DNA from: Shewanella ulleungensis
GTDB lineage: Bacteria; Pseudomonadota; Gammaproteobacteria; Enterobacterales; Shewanellaceae
Direction: 5' to 3'
DNA length: 64,000 bases
NCBI RefSeq assembly: GCF_014648315.1
Contig: NZ_BMQW01000015.1
Span: 1-64,000, forward strand
A model generated the notes under the pieces. The model searched no databases, had not been told where the DNA came from, and saw only the letters and a list, made by a program, of their open reading frames with translations. Within the stretch, counting starts at the first letter, position 1; every line of letters begins with the position of its first letter. Below, in pieces: positions 10,367 through 22,062 of this stretch. The position numbers and the translations under genes are program-made.

Positions 10367-11470
10367 TCAACCCTTTGTTGCAACTGAGGCACAAATATCT
10401 GCTACTCGTTGAGTGGCATCTAACACTGCAACGCCTCTTGCTTTTCGGCCCATTTGGGCGAGTTCTTCTCTATGCTCAGCAAACAACTGCAATTTTTCAG
10501 CAAGGTTGTCTGCGTTTAAAATCGTTTGCGGTAATAAAAAGCCGGCACCTGCATCAACTAAAACTGATGCATTTACCGTTTGATGGTCGTCTACGGCATG
10601 CGGATAAGGCACTAAAATACTTGGAAGCCCCACAGCTGCAAGTTCAGATACTGTTAACGCACCTGAGCGGCAAACAACAACATCGGTCCAGCGGTAAGCG
10701 GCCTCCATATCATCAATAAATTCAGCAACATTAACCGTGTCTAATTGACCTAGTTGCTGATAACTTGCTTTAACCGCAGTGTGGTTATTTTTACCCACTT
10801 GATGCCATACAGTAATTGAATGATGTTTGCTTAAATGTGCTACCACTGCTGGCATCACATCATTAAGCACTTTGGCGCCTAAACTACCACCGACCACTAA
10901 AATGCGTAACGCATCAACTTGCGGTTTTTTGGTTTGTTCACCTAAGGCAATAAGCTCTTGGCGAATAGGGTTTCCGACCACTTCCACATTCGCGACGTTA
11001 CTGTCAAAAGTATTGGGAAATGCACACAATACTTTTTTAGCAATTTTAGACAGCAACTTGTTAGTCATTCCAGGTATCGCATTTTGTTCATGCAAAACCA
11101 CTGGCACACCCGATAACTTACCCGCTACACCACCAGGGCCGCTGGCAAATCCACCCATACCTAAAATGACATTAGGCTTAAAATCATCTATCACTGCTTT
11201 GGCTTGAATAATCGAGCGCACAATTTTAAACGGTGCAGCTAATTTTCGAATAAGGCCATTTCCACGCACACCTTTAATATCAATAAACTCAATATCAAAA
11301 CCGTGCTGTGGTACTAAACGCGCCTCCATTCGGTCAGCCGTGCCTAACCAACGTACTTGCCAACCTTTTTCGGCCAAATATTTCGCCACAGCTAGCGCAG
11401 GAAAGACATGCCCACCTGTACCGCCGGCCATCACCAAAATACGTGGAGAACGACTTACATTACTATTCAT
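10367..11470 (-). CDS. murG: MurG, lipid II-forming GlcNAc transferase
   Basis: MurG is a GT28-family peripheral membrane enzyme that transfers GlcNAc from UDP-GlcNAc to lipid I. The 367-residue product has the N-terminal acceptor-side motif [16 protein letters not shown], the second glycine loop [12 protein letters not shown], and the donor-binding region (ICRSGALT-like [15 protein letters not shown], then [12 protein letters not shown]). It overlaps ftsW by one base and abuts murC, so it is translated within the dcw operon. Confidence 0.97.
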   Translation of the reverse strand: MNSNVSRSPRILVMAGGTGGHVFPALAVAKYLAEKGWQVRWLGTADRMEARLVPQHGFDIEFIDIKGVRGNGLIRKLAAPFKIVRSIIQAKAVIDDFKPNVILGMGGFASGPGGVAGKLSGVPVVLHEQNAIPGMTNKLLSKIAKKVLCAFPNTFDSNVANVEVVGNPIRQELIALGEQTKKPQVDALRILVVGGSLGAKVLNDVMPAVVAHLSKHHSITVWHQVGKNNHTAVKASYQQLGQLDTVNVAEFIDDMEAAYRWTDVVVCRSGALTVSELAAVGLPSILVPYPHAVDDHQTVNASVLVDAGAGFLLPQTILNADNLAEKLQLFAEHREELAQMGRKARGVAVLDATQRVADICASVATKG

Positions 11471-12684
11471 TAACTTGTTCTCCCTTGGACGGCTTGCACC
11501 AAACTCAGTCGGCGTTCGTAATCAATTCTGACCAGTAACATCACCGCAGCAGTCATTACCCATAAACTACTGCCACCATAACTAATAAACGGCAGTGTTA
11601 ACCCTTTAGTTGGCAGCATACCAATACTGGCACCAACGTTAACCACTGTTTGGAAACACACCCAAATACCCACGCCATATGCCACGTAGCTTTCAAATGG
11701 ACGTTGCATCTTTAAACACAAGTTGCCTAACCTAATCGCACGGATAGCCACAAAAAATAACGCCAATAACACCATAATGATGCCAACAAAACCTAACTCT
11801 TCACCAATCACGGCAAAAATAAAGTCAGTATGTGCCTCAGGCAAATAAGCTAACTTTTGAATACTGTTGCCTAAGCCTTGGCCAAACCAATCACCACGGC
11901 CATATGCCATTAATGATTGTGTTAATTGATAACCGCTACCAAATGGGTCTTCCCATGGGTCCATAAACGAGGTGACTCGTCGCATACGGTAAGGCTCAAA
12001 CAATACCAGCAGCACAAATGTTATAACCCCTAACAAAATCAGCGCCATAAAGTCGATGATTCTGGCGCCAGCTAAAAATAATAAGCTGACCGTACACACG
12101 AACAATACCACCACGGTACCCAAGTCTGGCTGCAATAGAATTAATAATGCAAATAAACCATATACACCAATAGGTTTAATAAAACCCTTACGGTTTTCGC
12201 GTAATTCACCATGACGTCTAACCAAATAGCCCGCCATGTAAACAATAAACACAAACTTCGCCATTTCAGCGACTTGAATACGTATTGGCCCAATAGACAA
12301 CCAACGTCTTGCGCCGTTTACCGAAGTACCAATAAACAGCACGGCAATGAGCAATACCAGTACGCCTAACATCAGCATGCCACTGTTTTTTTCCCAGTAA
12401 CTGACATCAAACTTCAGCACAAAAAACGCGATCACAACACAGCCAACTAAATACAATACATGGCGATACATAAAATAAAACGGATCGCCGGTTAGCTTAG
12501 TAGCTTCAGGCATAGAAGCCGACATAACCATCACAAAACCAAAGCACATCAAGCCGATAATCGCGACTAAAAAACTACGATCATACAGCGGCATTCCCGG
12601 CGCGCTGTTGTCAGACAACAATGACGGTAAAGCCCAATTCAAGCCTTGTTTAAACAAGCTGAGTTGCTGCTCGTTATTCGCCAT
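11470..12684 (-). CDS. ftsW: FtsW, SEDS-family septal peptidoglycan polymerase
   Basis: FtsW is the glycosyltransferase partner of FtsI at the septum. The 404-residue protein has about ten membrane helices and the SEDS signatures PEAHTDFIFAVIGEELGF and, near the C terminus, LPFISYGGSSL. The conserved Asp region after helix 7 (PWEDPFGSGYQLTQSL) is present. Start and stop overlap murD (11 bases) and murG (1 base). Confidence 0.97.
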   Translation of the reverse strand: MANNEQQLSLFKQGLNWALPSLLSDNSAPGMPLYDRSFLVAIIGLMCFGFVMVMSASMPEATKLTGDPFYFMYRHVLYLVGCVVIAFFVLKFDVSYWEKNSGMLMLGVLVLLIAVLFIGTSVNGARRWLSIGPIRIQVAEMAKFVFIVYMAGYLVRRHGELRENRKGFIKPIGVYGLFALLILLQPDLGTVVVLFVCTVSLLFLAGARIIDFMALILLGVITFVLLVLFEPYRMRRVTSFMDPWEDPFGSGYQLTQSLMAYGRGDWFGQGLGNSIQKLAYLPEAHTDFIFAVIGEELGFVGIIMVLLALFFVAIRAIRLGNLCLKMQRPFESYVAYGVGIWVCFQTVVNVGASIGMLPTKGLTLPFISYGGSSLWVMTAAVMLLVRIDYERRLSLVQAVQGRTS

Positions 12685-13996
12685 CGGCTAACGACTCCAC
12701 ACATTGCTTAAAATCATCGCCACGAGCCACAAAGCTCTTATACATATCTAAACTGGCACATGCGGGCGACAATAAAACGATATCGCCTGAAGATGCTAAC
12801 TCAGCAGCTTTAGCAACGGCCTCAGCCATGGTATTAACTGCGATTGAGTCCGCTTTTAACTTGGCAATTTTAGGCCCATCACGACCTAGAGTAATCAGTT
12901 GAGTAATGTTGGCCAAAGGCTCAGTAAGCGGACTAAAATCACTGCCTTTGCCGTCACCGCCAGCAATTAAATATAAATCACCAAGGTGTGAGCTTAACCC
13001 TTCTAGCGCAGCAACTGTGGCACCTACGTTAGTAGCTTTTGAGTCATTGATATAAGACACACCTTGTTTTATACCCACCAATTCACAGCGATGACTTAAC
13101 CCAACAAAATGCTTTGCCACATCAACCATCGACTCTTTATCGACACCACAGGCATACGCAAGTGACATTGCCGCAAGTAAGTTGGCGTGGTTGTGACTGC
13201 CAATCAGTGACACTTCATTTAAATTAACAATCTCGCTGTCACCGTGAAAAATTTTACCGTCACTTAATCCCCAGGCATCACCTTCTGGCACACCAAGGCA
13301 AAAATGATTTTGATTCATTGGTTCTAATGGATAAGTGAGCTCATCATCTAAGTTGTACATCACAAATCGACTTTGTGGATACAAACGTAACTTAGCTTCG
13401 CGATACGAGTTTAAGTCACTGTAGCGATCCATATGATCTTCACTAATGTTCAAACAAGTCGCGGCAATACAATTTAACGAATGCGTGGTTTCCAGTTGAA
13501 AACTCGACAACTCAAGCACATAAAATTCAGCATCTTCACTGAGTAAATCCAATGCCGGTGTGCCAATATTGCCACCAATAGCGACAGACAAACCGGCTTT
13601 TTGTAGCATTTCGTAAACCAGTGTGGTTACGGTAGATTTACCATTTGACCCAGTAATACCGACAACGCAAGGTTTGCGGTCGGCAATTTCACGAGCAAAT
13701 AACTCTACGTCGCCAATGACTTCAATACCCATGTCCAGTGCGGCACGCACTTCAGGTGTATCAACAGGTACGCCAGGGCTAATAATTATCTGACTAGATT
13801 GCACTAAGTAGCGACAATCAAATCCGCCCGCTATCAATTCGATATCAGCAAATTCTCGTGCCAGTGTCTCAGCCCCTGGAGGATTACGACGACTGTCCAT
13901 CACCAAAGGCTTAATACCTTTAGAAACTAAAAAACGCACGACTGAAAGCCCAGTAGCTCCCAAGCCTAAAACAATGTGCGTGTACTTAGATTGCAT
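12674..13996 (-). CDS. murD: MurD, UDP-MurNAc-L-Ala--D-glutamate ligase
   Basis: MurD adds D-Glu to UDP-MurNAc-L-Ala. The 440-residue product carries an N-terminal Rossmann-like UDP-binding domain (VLGLGATGLSVVRFL), the ATP loop VVGITGSNGKSTVTTL, the ISEDHMDRY stretch and the C-terminal domain with YLIAGGDGKGSDF and LLSPACASLDMY, the MurD hallmark. It follows mraY by 21 bases. Confidence 0.97.
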   Translation of the reverse strand: MQSKYTHIVLGLGATGLSVVRFLVSKGIKPLVMDSRRNPPGAETLAREFADIELIAGGFDCRYLVQSSQIIISPGVPVDTPEVRAALDMGIEVIGDVELFAREIADRKPCVVGITGSNGKSTVTTLVYEMLQKAGLSVAIGGNIGTPALDLLSEDAEFYVLELSSFQLETTHSLNCIAATCLNISEDHMDRYSDLNSYREAKLRLYPQSRFVMYNLDDELTYPLEPMNQNHFCLGVPEGDAWGLSDGKIFHGDSEIVNLNEVSLIGSHNHANLLAAMSLAYACGVDKESMVDVAKHFVGLSHRCELVGIKQGVSYINDSKATNVGATVAALEGLSSHLGDLYLIAGGDGKGSDFSPLTEPLANITQLITLGRDGPKIAKLKADSIAVNTMAEAVAKAAELASSGDIVLLSPACASLDMYKSFVARGDDFKQCVESLADGE

Positions 13997-14017
13997 AATA
14001 TCTACCTTAATGATTGC

Positions 14018-15100
14018 TTAGCGTAGCTTCAAAGTCGCAAGACCCAATAACACTAAAAACAATGAGATAATCCAAAAGCGCACAATAACACGTGGCTCCG
14101 GCCATCCTTTTAATTCATAGTGATGATGAATAGGCGCCATACGGAAAATACGCTGACCACGCAACTTGTACGAGCCGACTTGTAAGATTACCGAAACGGT
14201 TTCCATTACAAATACGCCACCCATAATCACTAACAAAATCTCTTGACGAACAAGGATCGCGATTACACCTAATGCAGCCCCTAATGCCAATGAGCCTACA
14301 TCGCCCATAAACACCTGTGCTGGGTAAGTGTTAAACCACAAAAAGCCTAAGCCAGCGCCGACCATTGCGGTACACACAATCACGAGCTCACCGGCTAACG
14401 GTAAGTGCGGTAAATGTAAATAACTGGCAAATTGCGCATGACCTGACAAGTAAGCAATTAACGCAAATGCTGCCGCGACCATCACCGTTGGCATAATAGC
14501 CAAACCATCTAAACCGTCAGTTAAATTCACCGCATTACTCGCACCAACAATAGTGAAGTAAGCTAATACAATAAACATCAACCCTAGTTGTGGCATCACG
14601 TCTTTAAAAAACGGCACGACTAACTGCGTTTCACCACCCATGGTCGATGAACTGTATAAAAATACCGCCACCACAATTGCAGCAATAGATTGCAGTGCAT
14701 ATTTCCAGCGAGCGATAAGACCTTTAGAGTCCTTTTTTACAACCTTACGATAATCATCAATAAAGCCAATTGCGCCAAAACTGCCTAATACAAACAGTGT
14801 GACTAATACGTAGCGATTAGATAAATCACCCCATAACAACACACTAATAAAAATGCCTGCAAGGATCAGTATGCCACCCATTGTTGGTGTGCCACGTTTG
14901 CTAAAATGCGATTCTGGACCGTCATCACGCACAACCTGACCAATTTGCAGCATTTGCAGACGTTTAATTAAAATCGGCCCCCACCACAAACTAAACACTA
15001 ATGCAGTCAACAAGCCTAAAATAGCCCGGAACGTTACATACGAAAAAACGTTAAACCCGCTATAAAATTGGGTTAAATACTCGGCTAGATAAACCAGCAT
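14018..15100 (-). CDS. mraY: MraY, phospho-MurNAc-pentapeptide translocase (lipid I synthase)
   Basis: MraY moves phospho-MurNAc-pentapeptide to undecaprenyl phosphate, making lipid I in the inner membrane. The 360-residue length equals that of E. coli MraY. Ten membrane helices are apparent, with the magnesium/catalytic loops [19 protein letters not shown] and [12 protein letters not shown] and the HHH loop [11 protein letters not shown]. It begins directly after murF ends, with no spacer. Confidence 0.98.
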   Translation of the reverse strand: MLVYLAEYLTQFYSGFNVFSYVTFRAILGLLTALVFSLWWGPILIKRLQMLQIGQVVRDDGPESHFSKRGTPTMGGILILAGIFISVLLWGDLSNRYVLVTLFVLGSFGAIGFIDDYRKVVKKDSKGLIARWKYALQSIAAIVVAVFLYSSSTMGGETQLVVPFFKDVMPQLGLMFIVLAYFTIVGASNAVNLTDGLDGLAIMPTVMVAAAFALIAYLSGHAQFASYLHLPHLPLAGELVIVCTAMVGAGLGFLWFNTYPAQVFMGDVGSLALGAALGVIAILVRQEILLVIMGGVFVMETVSVILQVGSYKLRGQRIFRMAPIHHHYELKGWPEPRVIVRFWIISLFLVLLGLATLKLR

Positions 15101-16486
15101 CTACACTAACTCCCCACGCCCATAGGCATTCAATAAACTGTCGACAACCCGCTCCATAGCGGCGCTGCGAGAACCTTTAACTAAAATAGTCACATTGCCT
15201 TCAACATCTTTGAGGTGTTGTTGTAATGCGACAATCAATTTGTCTTGTGCTGAAAAATGCTCACTACCAAATGCCTCACTGGTATGGCTCGAAAGTTTGC
15301 CGCAACAAAATAAACCCTCTATTGCTGCATTTTTCGCCTGCAATCCAACGCTGGCATGCAAAGGGGCAGCATTGTCGCCTAATTCGCCCAAATCTCCCAG
15401 CACTAAACAACGATAACCATCACGTTGTTGCAACCAATTGATCGCAGCACTAACTGAAGTTGGATTTGCGTTATAACTGTCATCAATTAACAGCATTCGC
15501 CCGAGCTTATGCGGTTGCATACGCCCTTTAACCGGTTGCAGTAATGCAAAACCTTGTGCGATAACAGATAAAGGAATATTAAGCGCTAAACACATAGATG
15601 CGGCAGCTAATGCATTACTCACTTGATGTAATCCAGCCAACGGTAATTGCACTGCAGCTTGCTGACCATTGAAGGTCAACATAAACTGACAACAGCCATT
15701 CTCGTCAGCTTGAATATCAATCGCTTTTACCTCAGCTTCAGTCTCCGGCTGACATGAAAAACGCAACTGATGATGATCTTGCGAGCGCTGCACCATGTAA
15801 GAAGCATATTTATCATCAGCATTAATAATCGCAGTGCCATTATTAACTAGGTGATTAAATATTTCTGATTTGGCTTCGGCTACACCATCGAGCGAACCAA
15901 AGCCTTCTAAGTGTGCACTACCAATATTATTCACTAATGCCACTTGCGGTTGCACTAAGGAAGAGGTGTAATCTATTTCACCACGATGATTGGCACCTAA
16001 TTCAAACACGCCATATTCATCGCCTTGAGTTAAGCGCAATAACGTTAACGGTACGCCGATTTCATTATTAAAATTACCTGCAGTAAATAACACTTGGTGT
16101 TGTTGCGATAAAATAGTGGCAACCATTTCTTTCACGCTGGTTTTACCGTTAGAGCCAGTCAATGCCAAGCTAATTGGGTTAACGTGTCGACGCACAAGCG
16201 CGCCAATATTACCCATGGCTTTTTGAGTATTGGCAACCACAATTTGCGCAATATCAAACGGCAAAACATGATCAACCAACAATGCAGCAGCACCATTATC
16301 TATAGCAGTTTTGGCAAAATCATGGCCATCGAAACGCTCGCCTTTTAAAGCTACAAATAAACACTTTGCTTCAACTTTACGACTATCGGTACTTACCGCT
16401 GCAATGTCATGATCACTAGCGAAATCAACACCGTGTAATGTGCCCTGCAAGTGCTTAGCTATTTGCGTTAAAGATAAACTAATCAT
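15101..16486 (-). CDS. murF: MurF, UDP-MurNAc-tripeptide--D-Ala-D-Ala ligase
   Basis: MurF completes the soluble pentapeptide precursor by adding D-Ala-D-Ala. The 461-residue protein shows the N-terminal UDP-binding part ([19 protein letters not shown]), the ATP loop [22 protein letters not shown], and the C-terminal [14 protein letters not shown] and LGDLGELG motifs typical of MurF. It overlaps murE by 4 bases. The D-Ala-D-Ala it uses must be made by a Ddl encoded outside the window. Confidence 0.97.
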   Translation of the reverse strand: MISLSLTQIAKHLQGTLHGVDFASDHDIAAVSTDSRKVEAKCLFVALKGERFDGHDFAKTAIDNGAAALLVDHVLPFDIAQIVVANTQKAMGNIGALVRRHVNPISLALTGSNGKTSVKEMVATILSQQHQVLFTAGNFNNEIGVPLTLLRLTQGDEYGVFELGANHRGEIDYTSSLVQPQVALVNNIGSAHLEGFGSLDGVAEAKSEIFNHLVNNGTAIINADDKYASYMVQRSQDHHQLRFSCQPETEAEVKAIDIQADENGCCQFMLTFNGQQAAVQLPLAGLHQVSNALAAASMCLALNIPLSVIAQGFALLQPVKGRMQPHKLGRMLLIDDSYNANPTSVSAAINWLQQRDGYRCLVLGDLGELGDNAAPLHASVGLQAKNAAIEGLFCCGKLSSHTSEAFGSEHFSAQDKLIVALQQHLKDVEGNVTILVKGSRSAAMERVVDSLLNAYGRGELV

Positions 16487-17976
16487 AATGCGTCCTTAGA
16501 CAAAGCAAGTGCTAAAGCGCGTTCATCATAATCGATACGTTGGCCTGCAACTTCTTGGTAGGTTTCATGCCCTTTACCAGCAAGCAATACAATGTCATCT
16601 GCTTGTGCTAATGCCACTACACGAGTAATAGCTTCAATACGATCAACATGAGTTAACACATTATTGGGCTGGCTGATGCCTTGTACAATATCGTTGATAA
16701 TGGTTTGTGGATCTTCACTGCGCGCGTTGTCACTAGTGATCATCACTTTATCTGCATATTGCTCGGCCGCTTGTGCCATTAATGGTCGTTTACCTTTGTC
16801 GCGATCACCGCCGCAACCAAACACACACCACAAAGTGCCTTTGCAATGTACACGCAATGCTTTTAATGCTTGCTCAATTGCATCTGGCGTATGAGCATAA
16901 TCAACCACCAGAGTGGCTTTATTGGCAGCAGAAAAACGCTCCATTCTACCGGCTACTGGCACCACGTTTGGCATCACAGCGAGCATGGCTGTCATCGACA
17001 TGCCTTGCAAATACAAAGCTGCAATAGCTGCGACTAAATTTGATAAATTAAACGCGCCAAGTAATGGTGATTCGATGCTGGCAGATAAGCGACTCTGGCC
17101 ATTTAATGCTGGGTAATGCAACACAGCAGTCACGCCTGCATCATGGTATTGCACATCAGTACAATAAAAATCTGCACTGGCTTCGCCTTGAGTACTGAAT
17201 GACTTAATCTGGCGATTTGCGAGCTCAGCAAACCACTTAGCGCCAGTCGCGTCATCGATGTTAATCACGCCGTGTTGTAAACTAGGGAAATGAAATAATC
17301 GTTTTTTAGCTGCTGCATAAGCGTCCATATCACCATGGTAATCAAGGTGATCGCGACTTAAGTTGGTAAAAATAGCAGTTTCAAAAGGTGCAGCCTCTAC
17401 TCGGCCTTGCACCAAACCATGGCTAGACACTTCCATAGCACACACTTTTACAGCTTGAGCATTAAATTCAGCTAATTGCTTCATTACGGTAATGGCATCA
17501 GCCGTTGTATTACCGCTGTCGACTAATTGTCCCCAAACTCCATTCCCTAAAGTGCCCATAACGGCCGCTGGGTGTCCGAGTAAATTAACAATTTGCGCAA
17601 TGATTTGGCTAACAGACGTTTTACCATTAGTCCCTGTTACGCCAATGAGTGCTAACGAATGAGTATGGGTTGCATAAAATTGGGCAGCTACTGCAGACAA
17701 CTGTCGGGACAGCTGAAAAAAATACACCAACGGCACTGGGTATTGTTGTAAATCAACCACGCCATGCTGTTCAGGATTATCAGTATGAATCAATATTGCG
17801 GCTGCGCCAGCATGAATAGCTTGCGGAATATACTCGCGACCATCCACTTTATAACCTGGCAGTGCCACAAATAATCCACCTTGGCGGACACAGCGGCTGT
17901 CTAGCGTTAAGTCGTTAATCGACTCTGAACCAGCGTAATGAAACCACGGTGCTAATAAATCATTTAATAACATCAT
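16483..17976 (-). CDS. murE: MurE, UDP-MurNAc-dipeptide--meso-diaminopimelate ligase
   Basis: MurE adds the third stem residue. The 497-residue product has the UDP pocket ([19 protein letters not shown]), ATP loop [12 protein letters not shown], the carbamylated-lysine region ([13 protein letters not shown]) and [13 protein letters not shown]. The amino-acid-selecting motif reads DNARSEDP rather than the usual DNPR; the Arg that contacts meso-diaminopimelate is kept, so meso-DAP specificity is still expected. It overlaps ftsI by 17 bases. Confidence 0.96.
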   Translation of the reverse strand: MMLLNDLLAPWFHYAGSESINDLTLDSRCVRQGGLFVALPGYKVDGREYIPQAIHAGAAAILIHTDNPEQHGVVDLQQYPVPLVYFFQLSRQLSAVAAQFYATHTHSLALIGVTGTNGKTSVSQIIAQIVNLLGHPAAVMGTLGNGVWGQLVDSGNTTADAITVMKQLAEFNAQAVKVCAMEVSSHGLVQGRVEAAPFETAIFTNLSRDHLDYHGDMDAYAAAKKRLFHFPSLQHGVINIDDATGAKWFAELANRQIKSFSTQGEASADFYCTDVQYHDAGVTAVLHYPALNGQSRLSASIESPLLGAFNLSNLVAAIAALYLQGMSMTAMLAVMPNVVPVAGRMERFSAANKATLVVDYAHTPDAIEQALKALRVHCKGTLWCVFGCGGDRDKGKRPLMAQAAEQYADKVMITSDNARSEDPQTIINDIVQGISQPNNVLTHVDRIEAITRVVALAQADDIVLLAGKGHETYQEVAGQRIDYDERALALALSKDAL

Positions 17977-19708
17977 GCTGCGCTCCTTGCGCAGTGGCTA
18001 AATGGATAGCCTCTCGCTCTGAAATTGGCTCAACGTTGAGCATTTGTAATGCTCCAGACATGATCTTTGCAAAAGCAGGCCCCGCGACATCACCGCCATA
18101 ATATTTGTCACCTTTTGGTTCGTTAATCACCACCGAAATTGCTAAGCGAGGATTATGAACTGGCGCAACACCGGCAAATAAGCCAACGTAATCATCACCG
18201 TAGCCGCCTGCAACGGCTTTACGACTAGTACCTGTTTTACCCGCTACTGGATAACCGTCAATATGGGCTTTTCTAGCGGTACCACCCACTTCTGTCACAC
18301 CCACTAACATTTGCATGACATCTTTAGCAACCTGAGTAGAAATGACTTGTTCGCCTTTAGGCGCTTGCTTGAGTTTTAGAATAGAGACAGGATACAACAC
18401 ACCGCCACTGCCTAACGTGGCATACATACGCGCAATTTGCAGTGGTGTCGCGGTAAAGCCATAACCAAATGATAAAGTGGCACGTTCAAAGTCAGACCAA
18501 CGATTACGGTCATGAATAAGCCCAGCACTTTCGCCAGTTAAGTTGATACCAGAATAATTACCCAGCCCCATTGACTGATAGGTGCCTAATAGCTGTTGCA
18601 CCGGCATAGAAAGCGCGAGTTTACTGATGCCTACGTTACTTGATTTAACTAGGATTTTTGCCAGTGACATATCACCGTAGTTGTTAGAGTCGCGCACTTG
18701 GCGACCACCAATACGCATCCAACCTGGCGAAGTTTGAATAAGCTCATTAGACTTAACCGTACCAGCCTCTAATGCCGCGGCAACCACAAACGGTTTTACA
18801 GTAGAGCCAGGCTCAAACGTGTCAGTTAATGCGCGATTACGCATACGATGAGTTTGTAAATTGTCACGAGAGTTAGGGTTATAAGAGGGAGTATTTGCCA
18901 TAGCTAACACTTCGCCAGTGTGCACGTCTATCACCACAACTGAGCCCGATGTCGCTTGGTACATCTCTGTGGCGCGTTTGAGTTCACGATATGCCAATTG
19001 TTGAATACGTTGATCAATACTTAATACAAGGTCATTCGAGCTTTCGCCCTCTTGCACCATATCTAAACGTTCAACTACGCTACCGTCGCGTGACTTACGC
19101 ACTTTTTGTTTCGATGGTGTGCCTGTCAGCCAGGTATTGTAGGTATTTTCGATACCTTCAATACCCACATCATCGATATTAGTAATACCGATTAACTGAG
19201 CAGCAATTTCACCACTTGGATAATAACGACGTGACTCTGATTTAAGATAAATCCCGCCAATTTTAAGCTGTTCAATATAATCAGCTACAGCAGGAGTGAC
19301 TTGGCGCTTTAAATAAACGAAACGTTTTCGAGGATTGCCTTTTACTTTACTAACCAACTCATCGACAGGCTCTTGCAATACATCCGCTAGCGCTTGCCAG
19401 CGACGCATATCTTTAAATGCATCTTGGTCGTGAGCATGCTTAGGATCAGCCCACACCGCACGCACAGGAACACTTACGGCGAGCATATCGCCGTTACGAT
19501 CGGTAATTAATCCCCGTTGAACTTGATTACTGGTGGTACGCAAGGTGCGCATATCACTTTCGTGACGCAGCTTGTCAGGTTCAATAATTTGAATATAAGC
19601 TGCTCGAGCAATCAGGCTGCAAAATAATAGCAAAACAAACCCCACCACAACGTATAAACGCCATGGAATCAGTTCGTGATTTAATTTTCGTTTTGCTTGT
19701 CTCGCCAT
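17960..19708 (-). CDS. ftsI: FtsI (PBP3), septal peptidoglycan transpeptidase
   Basis: FtsI is the class B penicillin-binding protein that crosslinks septal murein with FtsW. The 582-residue protein has a short basic tail, one membrane helix ([20 protein letters not shown]), the pedestal domain, and the transpeptidase domain with the active-site tetrad STVK (in [10 protein letters not shown]), SSN ([11 protein letters not shown]) and KTG ([11 protein letters not shown]). The ATG at 19708 is preferred; a GTG at 19723 would overlap the ftsL stop by four bases but lacks an obvious ribosome site. Confidence 0.97.
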   Translation of the reverse strand: MARQAKRKLNHELIPWRLYVVVGFVLLLFCSLIARAAYIQIIEPDKLRHESDMRTLRTTSNQVQRGLITDRNGDMLAVSVPVRAVWADPKHAHDQDAFKDMRRWQALADVLQEPVDELVSKVKGNPRKRFVYLKRQVTPAVADYIEQLKIGGIYLKSESRRYYPSGEIAAQLIGITNIDDVGIEGIENTYNTWLTGTPSKQKVRKSRDGSVVERLDMVQEGESSNDLVLSIDQRIQQLAYRELKRATEMYQATSGSVVVIDVHTGEVLAMANTPSYNPNSRDNLQTHRMRNRALTDTFEPGSTVKPFVVAAALEAGTVKSNELIQTSPGWMRIGGRQVRDSNNYGDMSLAKILVKSSNVGISKLALSMPVQQLLGTYQSMGLGNYSGINLTGESAGLIHDRNRWSDFERATLSFGYGFTATPLQIARMYATLGSGGVLYPVSILKLKQAPKGEQVISTQVAKDVMQMLVGVTEVGGTARKAHIDGYPVAGKTGTSRKAVAGGYGDDYVGLFAGVAPVHNPRLAISVVINEPKGDKYYGGDVAGPAFAKIMSGALQMLNVEPISEREAIHLATAQGAQHDVIK

Positions 19709-19719
19709 AATCCCTATGC

Positions 19720-20034
19720 TCACTGAACTCGAATGATGATTTCTTCTTTTGGAAGCGGCCGTGCCATATTGAGTTCTTTTGTTGCCATTCGCGTCACACG
19801 GCTGTGTTCAGACTGCGATTGCTCTTCTAATAATAAGTTGCGCCATTCAATATCTAATCGATCTTGCTCTTGCAGCAAATGATCCCACTGCGAGATTAAT
19901 TGTCGTGTTACATGGCTGGTATACACCACCACAATGCCATTAGAAACGACTAACAATCCCAGCAGCACAATCCACTTGTGGCGCCAAAGATCTTGCAACA
20001 CAATTCGAGGTAAACTTAATGTCGATTGGCTCAC
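19720..20034 (-). CDS. ftsL: FtsL, bitopic divisome protein
   Basis: The 104-residue protein has a short cytoplasmic N terminus, one membrane helix (WIVLLGLLVVSNGIVVVYTS, about 17-36) and a periplasmic coiled coil with a leucine/glutamine-rich heptad pattern. This is the architecture of FtsL, which pairs with FtsB and links FtsQ to FtsWI. Sequence is poorly conserved in this family, so the position between rsmH and ftsI is a large part of the identification. Confidence 0.9.
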   Translation of the reverse strand: MSQSTLSLPRIVLQDLWRHKWIVLLGLLVVSNGIVVVYTSHVTRQLISQWDHLLQEQDRLDIEWRNLLLEEQSQSEHSRVTRMATKELNMARPLPKEEIIIRVQ

Positions 20035-20048
20035 ATTAACCTCAAAGA

Positions 20049-20990
20049 CTAATAATCCAAGCGCTCAGCAACTCGTAAAACCGAGCTGCGGGCACGAGGA
20101 TTTTGTTCTAATTCTGCTACAGAAGGCTTCATCGCCTTACCAACGGCTTTTAACTTTCGCGACTTATTAATTTCAGCTTCTGTAATTGGTAATCCGTGTG
20201 GCACGCTTTCACCTTGACTATGGCGACGAATAAAGCGCTTAACCATACGGTCTTCTAACGAGTGAAAACTAATCACCGATAAGCGGCCCTGTGGCGCTAA
20301 TACGGTTAGTGCACCTTCAAGCGCTTGATCAATCTGCTCTAATTCGCTATTGATATAAATACGAATCGCTTGAAAAACACGCGTCGCGGGGTGTTTATTA
20401 CGTTCTTTATTTTTCGTAATTCGCGCGATTAAATCGGCTAAATCTTTAGTCCGTAAAAACGGTGTTTTTTCACGGTCGGCAGCAATACAACGGGCAATAT
20501 GACGAGAGTTTTTCTCTTCGCCATAGGTTTTAAATACCCATGCCATGTCTTCAATTTCAGCGCGCGCAATCCACTGAGCAGCCGTTTGACCTTGGCTGTT
20601 GTCCATTCGCATGTCTAATGGGCCGTCACGTAAAAAACTAAACCCACGCTCGGCATCATCTAACTGCGGCGACGACACGCCTAAATCTAATAACACACCA
20701 TTAATTTTACCGGTCAGCCCTAACTCATCAACGTATTGCGCTAATTGACCAAAACCGCCATGTACGATTTGAAAACGCGGATCATCAGAAAATTGTTTTG
20801 CAGCTTCAATGGCTTGAGGGTCGCGATCGATCGCAATTAAACGACCGTTTTCGCCCAAATGGCTCAATACATGACGAGAATGTCCACCACGACCAAACGT
20901 GCCATCAATATAGATGCCATCACGTTGGATATTGAGACCGTCAACTGTCTCATTCAGTAATACAGATAAATGGGCAAACTCTTGGCTCAT
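20049..20990 (-). CDS. rsmH: RsmH (MraW), 16S rRNA m4C1402 methyltransferase
   Basis: RsmH N4-methylates C1402 in the decoding site of 16S rRNA using S-adenosylmethionine. The 313-residue product shows the SAM loop ([16 protein letters not shown]), [14 protein letters not shown], and the C-terminal [16 protein letters not shown] stretch characteristic of the family. It is the second gene of the dcw operon, 24 bases after mraZ. Confidence 0.97.
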   Translation of the reverse strand: MSQEFAHLSVLLNETVDGLNIQRDGIYIDGTFGRGGHSRHVLSHLGENGRLIAIDRDPQAIEAAKQFSDDPRFQIVHGGFGQLAQYVDELGLTGKINGVLLDLGVSSPQLDDAERGFSFLRDGPLDMRMDNSQGQTAAQWIARAEIEDMAWVFKTYGEEKNSRHIARCIAADREKTPFLRTKDLADLIARITKNKERNKHPATRVFQAIRIYINSELEQIDQALEGALTVLAPQGRLSVISFHSLEDRMVKRFIRRHSQGESVPHGLPITEAEINKSRKLKAVGKAMKPSVAELEQNPRARSSVLRVAERLDY

Positions 20991-21014
20991 TGGGTTCTTC
21001 TAACCTTTTGGTCT

Positions 21015-21473
21015 CTATAGTGAAAAGTTCACCAGGCGTTCATTGCTGGCTAAATCTTGGCTGTGGATTAGCGTATTACCGTCATCCATTTGTTGCTGCC
21101 AAGCTGACTCTTCCCATAGTTCAAATTTATTCAGTAAGCCCACCAGCATGGTTTTCTTTTCTAAGCTGGCAAAACTTCGTAAAGCCGGCGGAATAACAAT
21201 GCGTCCGTGGCTGTCTAGTTCACAATCTTGGGCATGACCTAGTAATTTTCGTTTAAAGGAGCGTTCAAGTGGAACGGTATCTGAGAGCAATTTAAGCTTT
21301 GCTTCGATTTGTTCCCATTCGTGTAATGGATAAATCAACAAACAGGCAGATTCAATATCAACAGTGATAATCACAGTACCGGCATGCTCTACACGCAACG
21401 CGTCACGGTATCTCGCAGGAATTGCGATCCGTCCTTTAGCGTCCATATTGATAGCACTGGCACCCCGAAACAC
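21015..21473 (-). CDS. mraZ: MraZ, transcriptional regulator of the dcw operon
   Basis: MraZ is a double AbrB-like (SpoVT/AbrB fold) DNA-binding protein that represses its own promoter in E. coli. The 152-residue protein has the two repeats NMDAKGRIAIPARYRDAL (start) and ELDSHGRIVIPPALRSF (about residue 86). Translation starts at a GTG, with AGAGGTG about nine bases upstream and the canonical N terminus MFRGASAINMD. Its operator repeats lie 30-55 bases upstream. Confidence 0.96.
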   Translation of the reverse strand: MFRGASAINMDAKGRIAIPARYRDALRVEHAGTVIITVDIESACLLIYPLHEWEQIEAKLKLLSDTVPLERSFKRKLLGHAQDCELDSHGRIVIPPALRSFASLEKKTMLVGLLNKFELWEESAWQQQMDDGNTLIHSQDLASNERLVNFSL

Positions 21474-21501
21474 GCTATGACACCTCTTTTGTTAGCATTT
21501 G

Positions 21502-21526
21502 ATCCACAATGATCCACTTTTTCCCA
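21502..21526 (-). promoter_or_regulatory. MraZ operator: three direct boxes at 10-bp spacing
   Basis: Reading towards mraZ on the minus strand the boxes are TGGGA (21522-21526), TGGAT (21512-21516) and TGGAT (21502-21506), each separated by five bases. E. coli MraZ binds three TGGGN direct repeats with the same five-base spacers, just upstream of mraZ. Two of the three boxes carry TGGAT in place of TGGGN. Confidence 0.72.
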
Positions 21527-21535
21527 CAAATGCTA

Positions 21536-21565
21536 AGTTTAGGGACTCTATGCAAGTGTTGTCAA
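21536..21565 (-). promoter_or_regulatory. Predicted mra (dcw) promoter
   Basis: On the minus strand a perfect -35 TTGACA (21560-21565) is followed after 18 bases by TAAACT (21536-21541; four of six matches to TATAAT). The MraZ boxes lie just downstream, around and after the start of transcription, as expected for repression. Confidence 0.55.
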
Positions 21566-22062
21566 GGGATGGACAGATATATTAAATCCAGACCCCAAGC
21601 GGGTTAGCAGCAAATTAATCTCAAACGGGATGAATGACAAAACCAGCGGTTAAAAACAGCTTAAAATCAGGGTAAATGAGTTAAACCAGACACATAACGG
21701 TCATTTTATCGGCTGAAACCCGGTGACGATCTTTTCATTAACATCTCTTAATAGAGTTAATAATCCACCTTTTGGTTGAGTTTGCACCGCAATCGATGCG
21801 AATTAATCGGAATTAAAACTCACAAATTGTCGATCTTGATCATTATTTAGCGTTAAAAAAACACTCTCATCTTCATTTGCACGGCAACTATTATGTTAAA
21901 TGGCCATACTTTACGCCTTACCATCGTTGGTTTGCGCTTTTATTACATTACCTGGCCGCCAATGACAGCATGATTAATGTCAGGGGTATACATAGTATTC
22001 TTGAACATCGATTTCATTCACGGCGATGCACTAGCATCGACACCAAAACGTTCCTATTACCC
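21566..22062. other. Intergenic stretch without a supported gene
   Basis: This AT-rich stretch lies between the mraZ promoter and a possible gene relic. Short open frames around 21877 do not look coding and lack ribosome sites. No RNA gene or strong hairpin was recognised. Confidence 0.5.
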
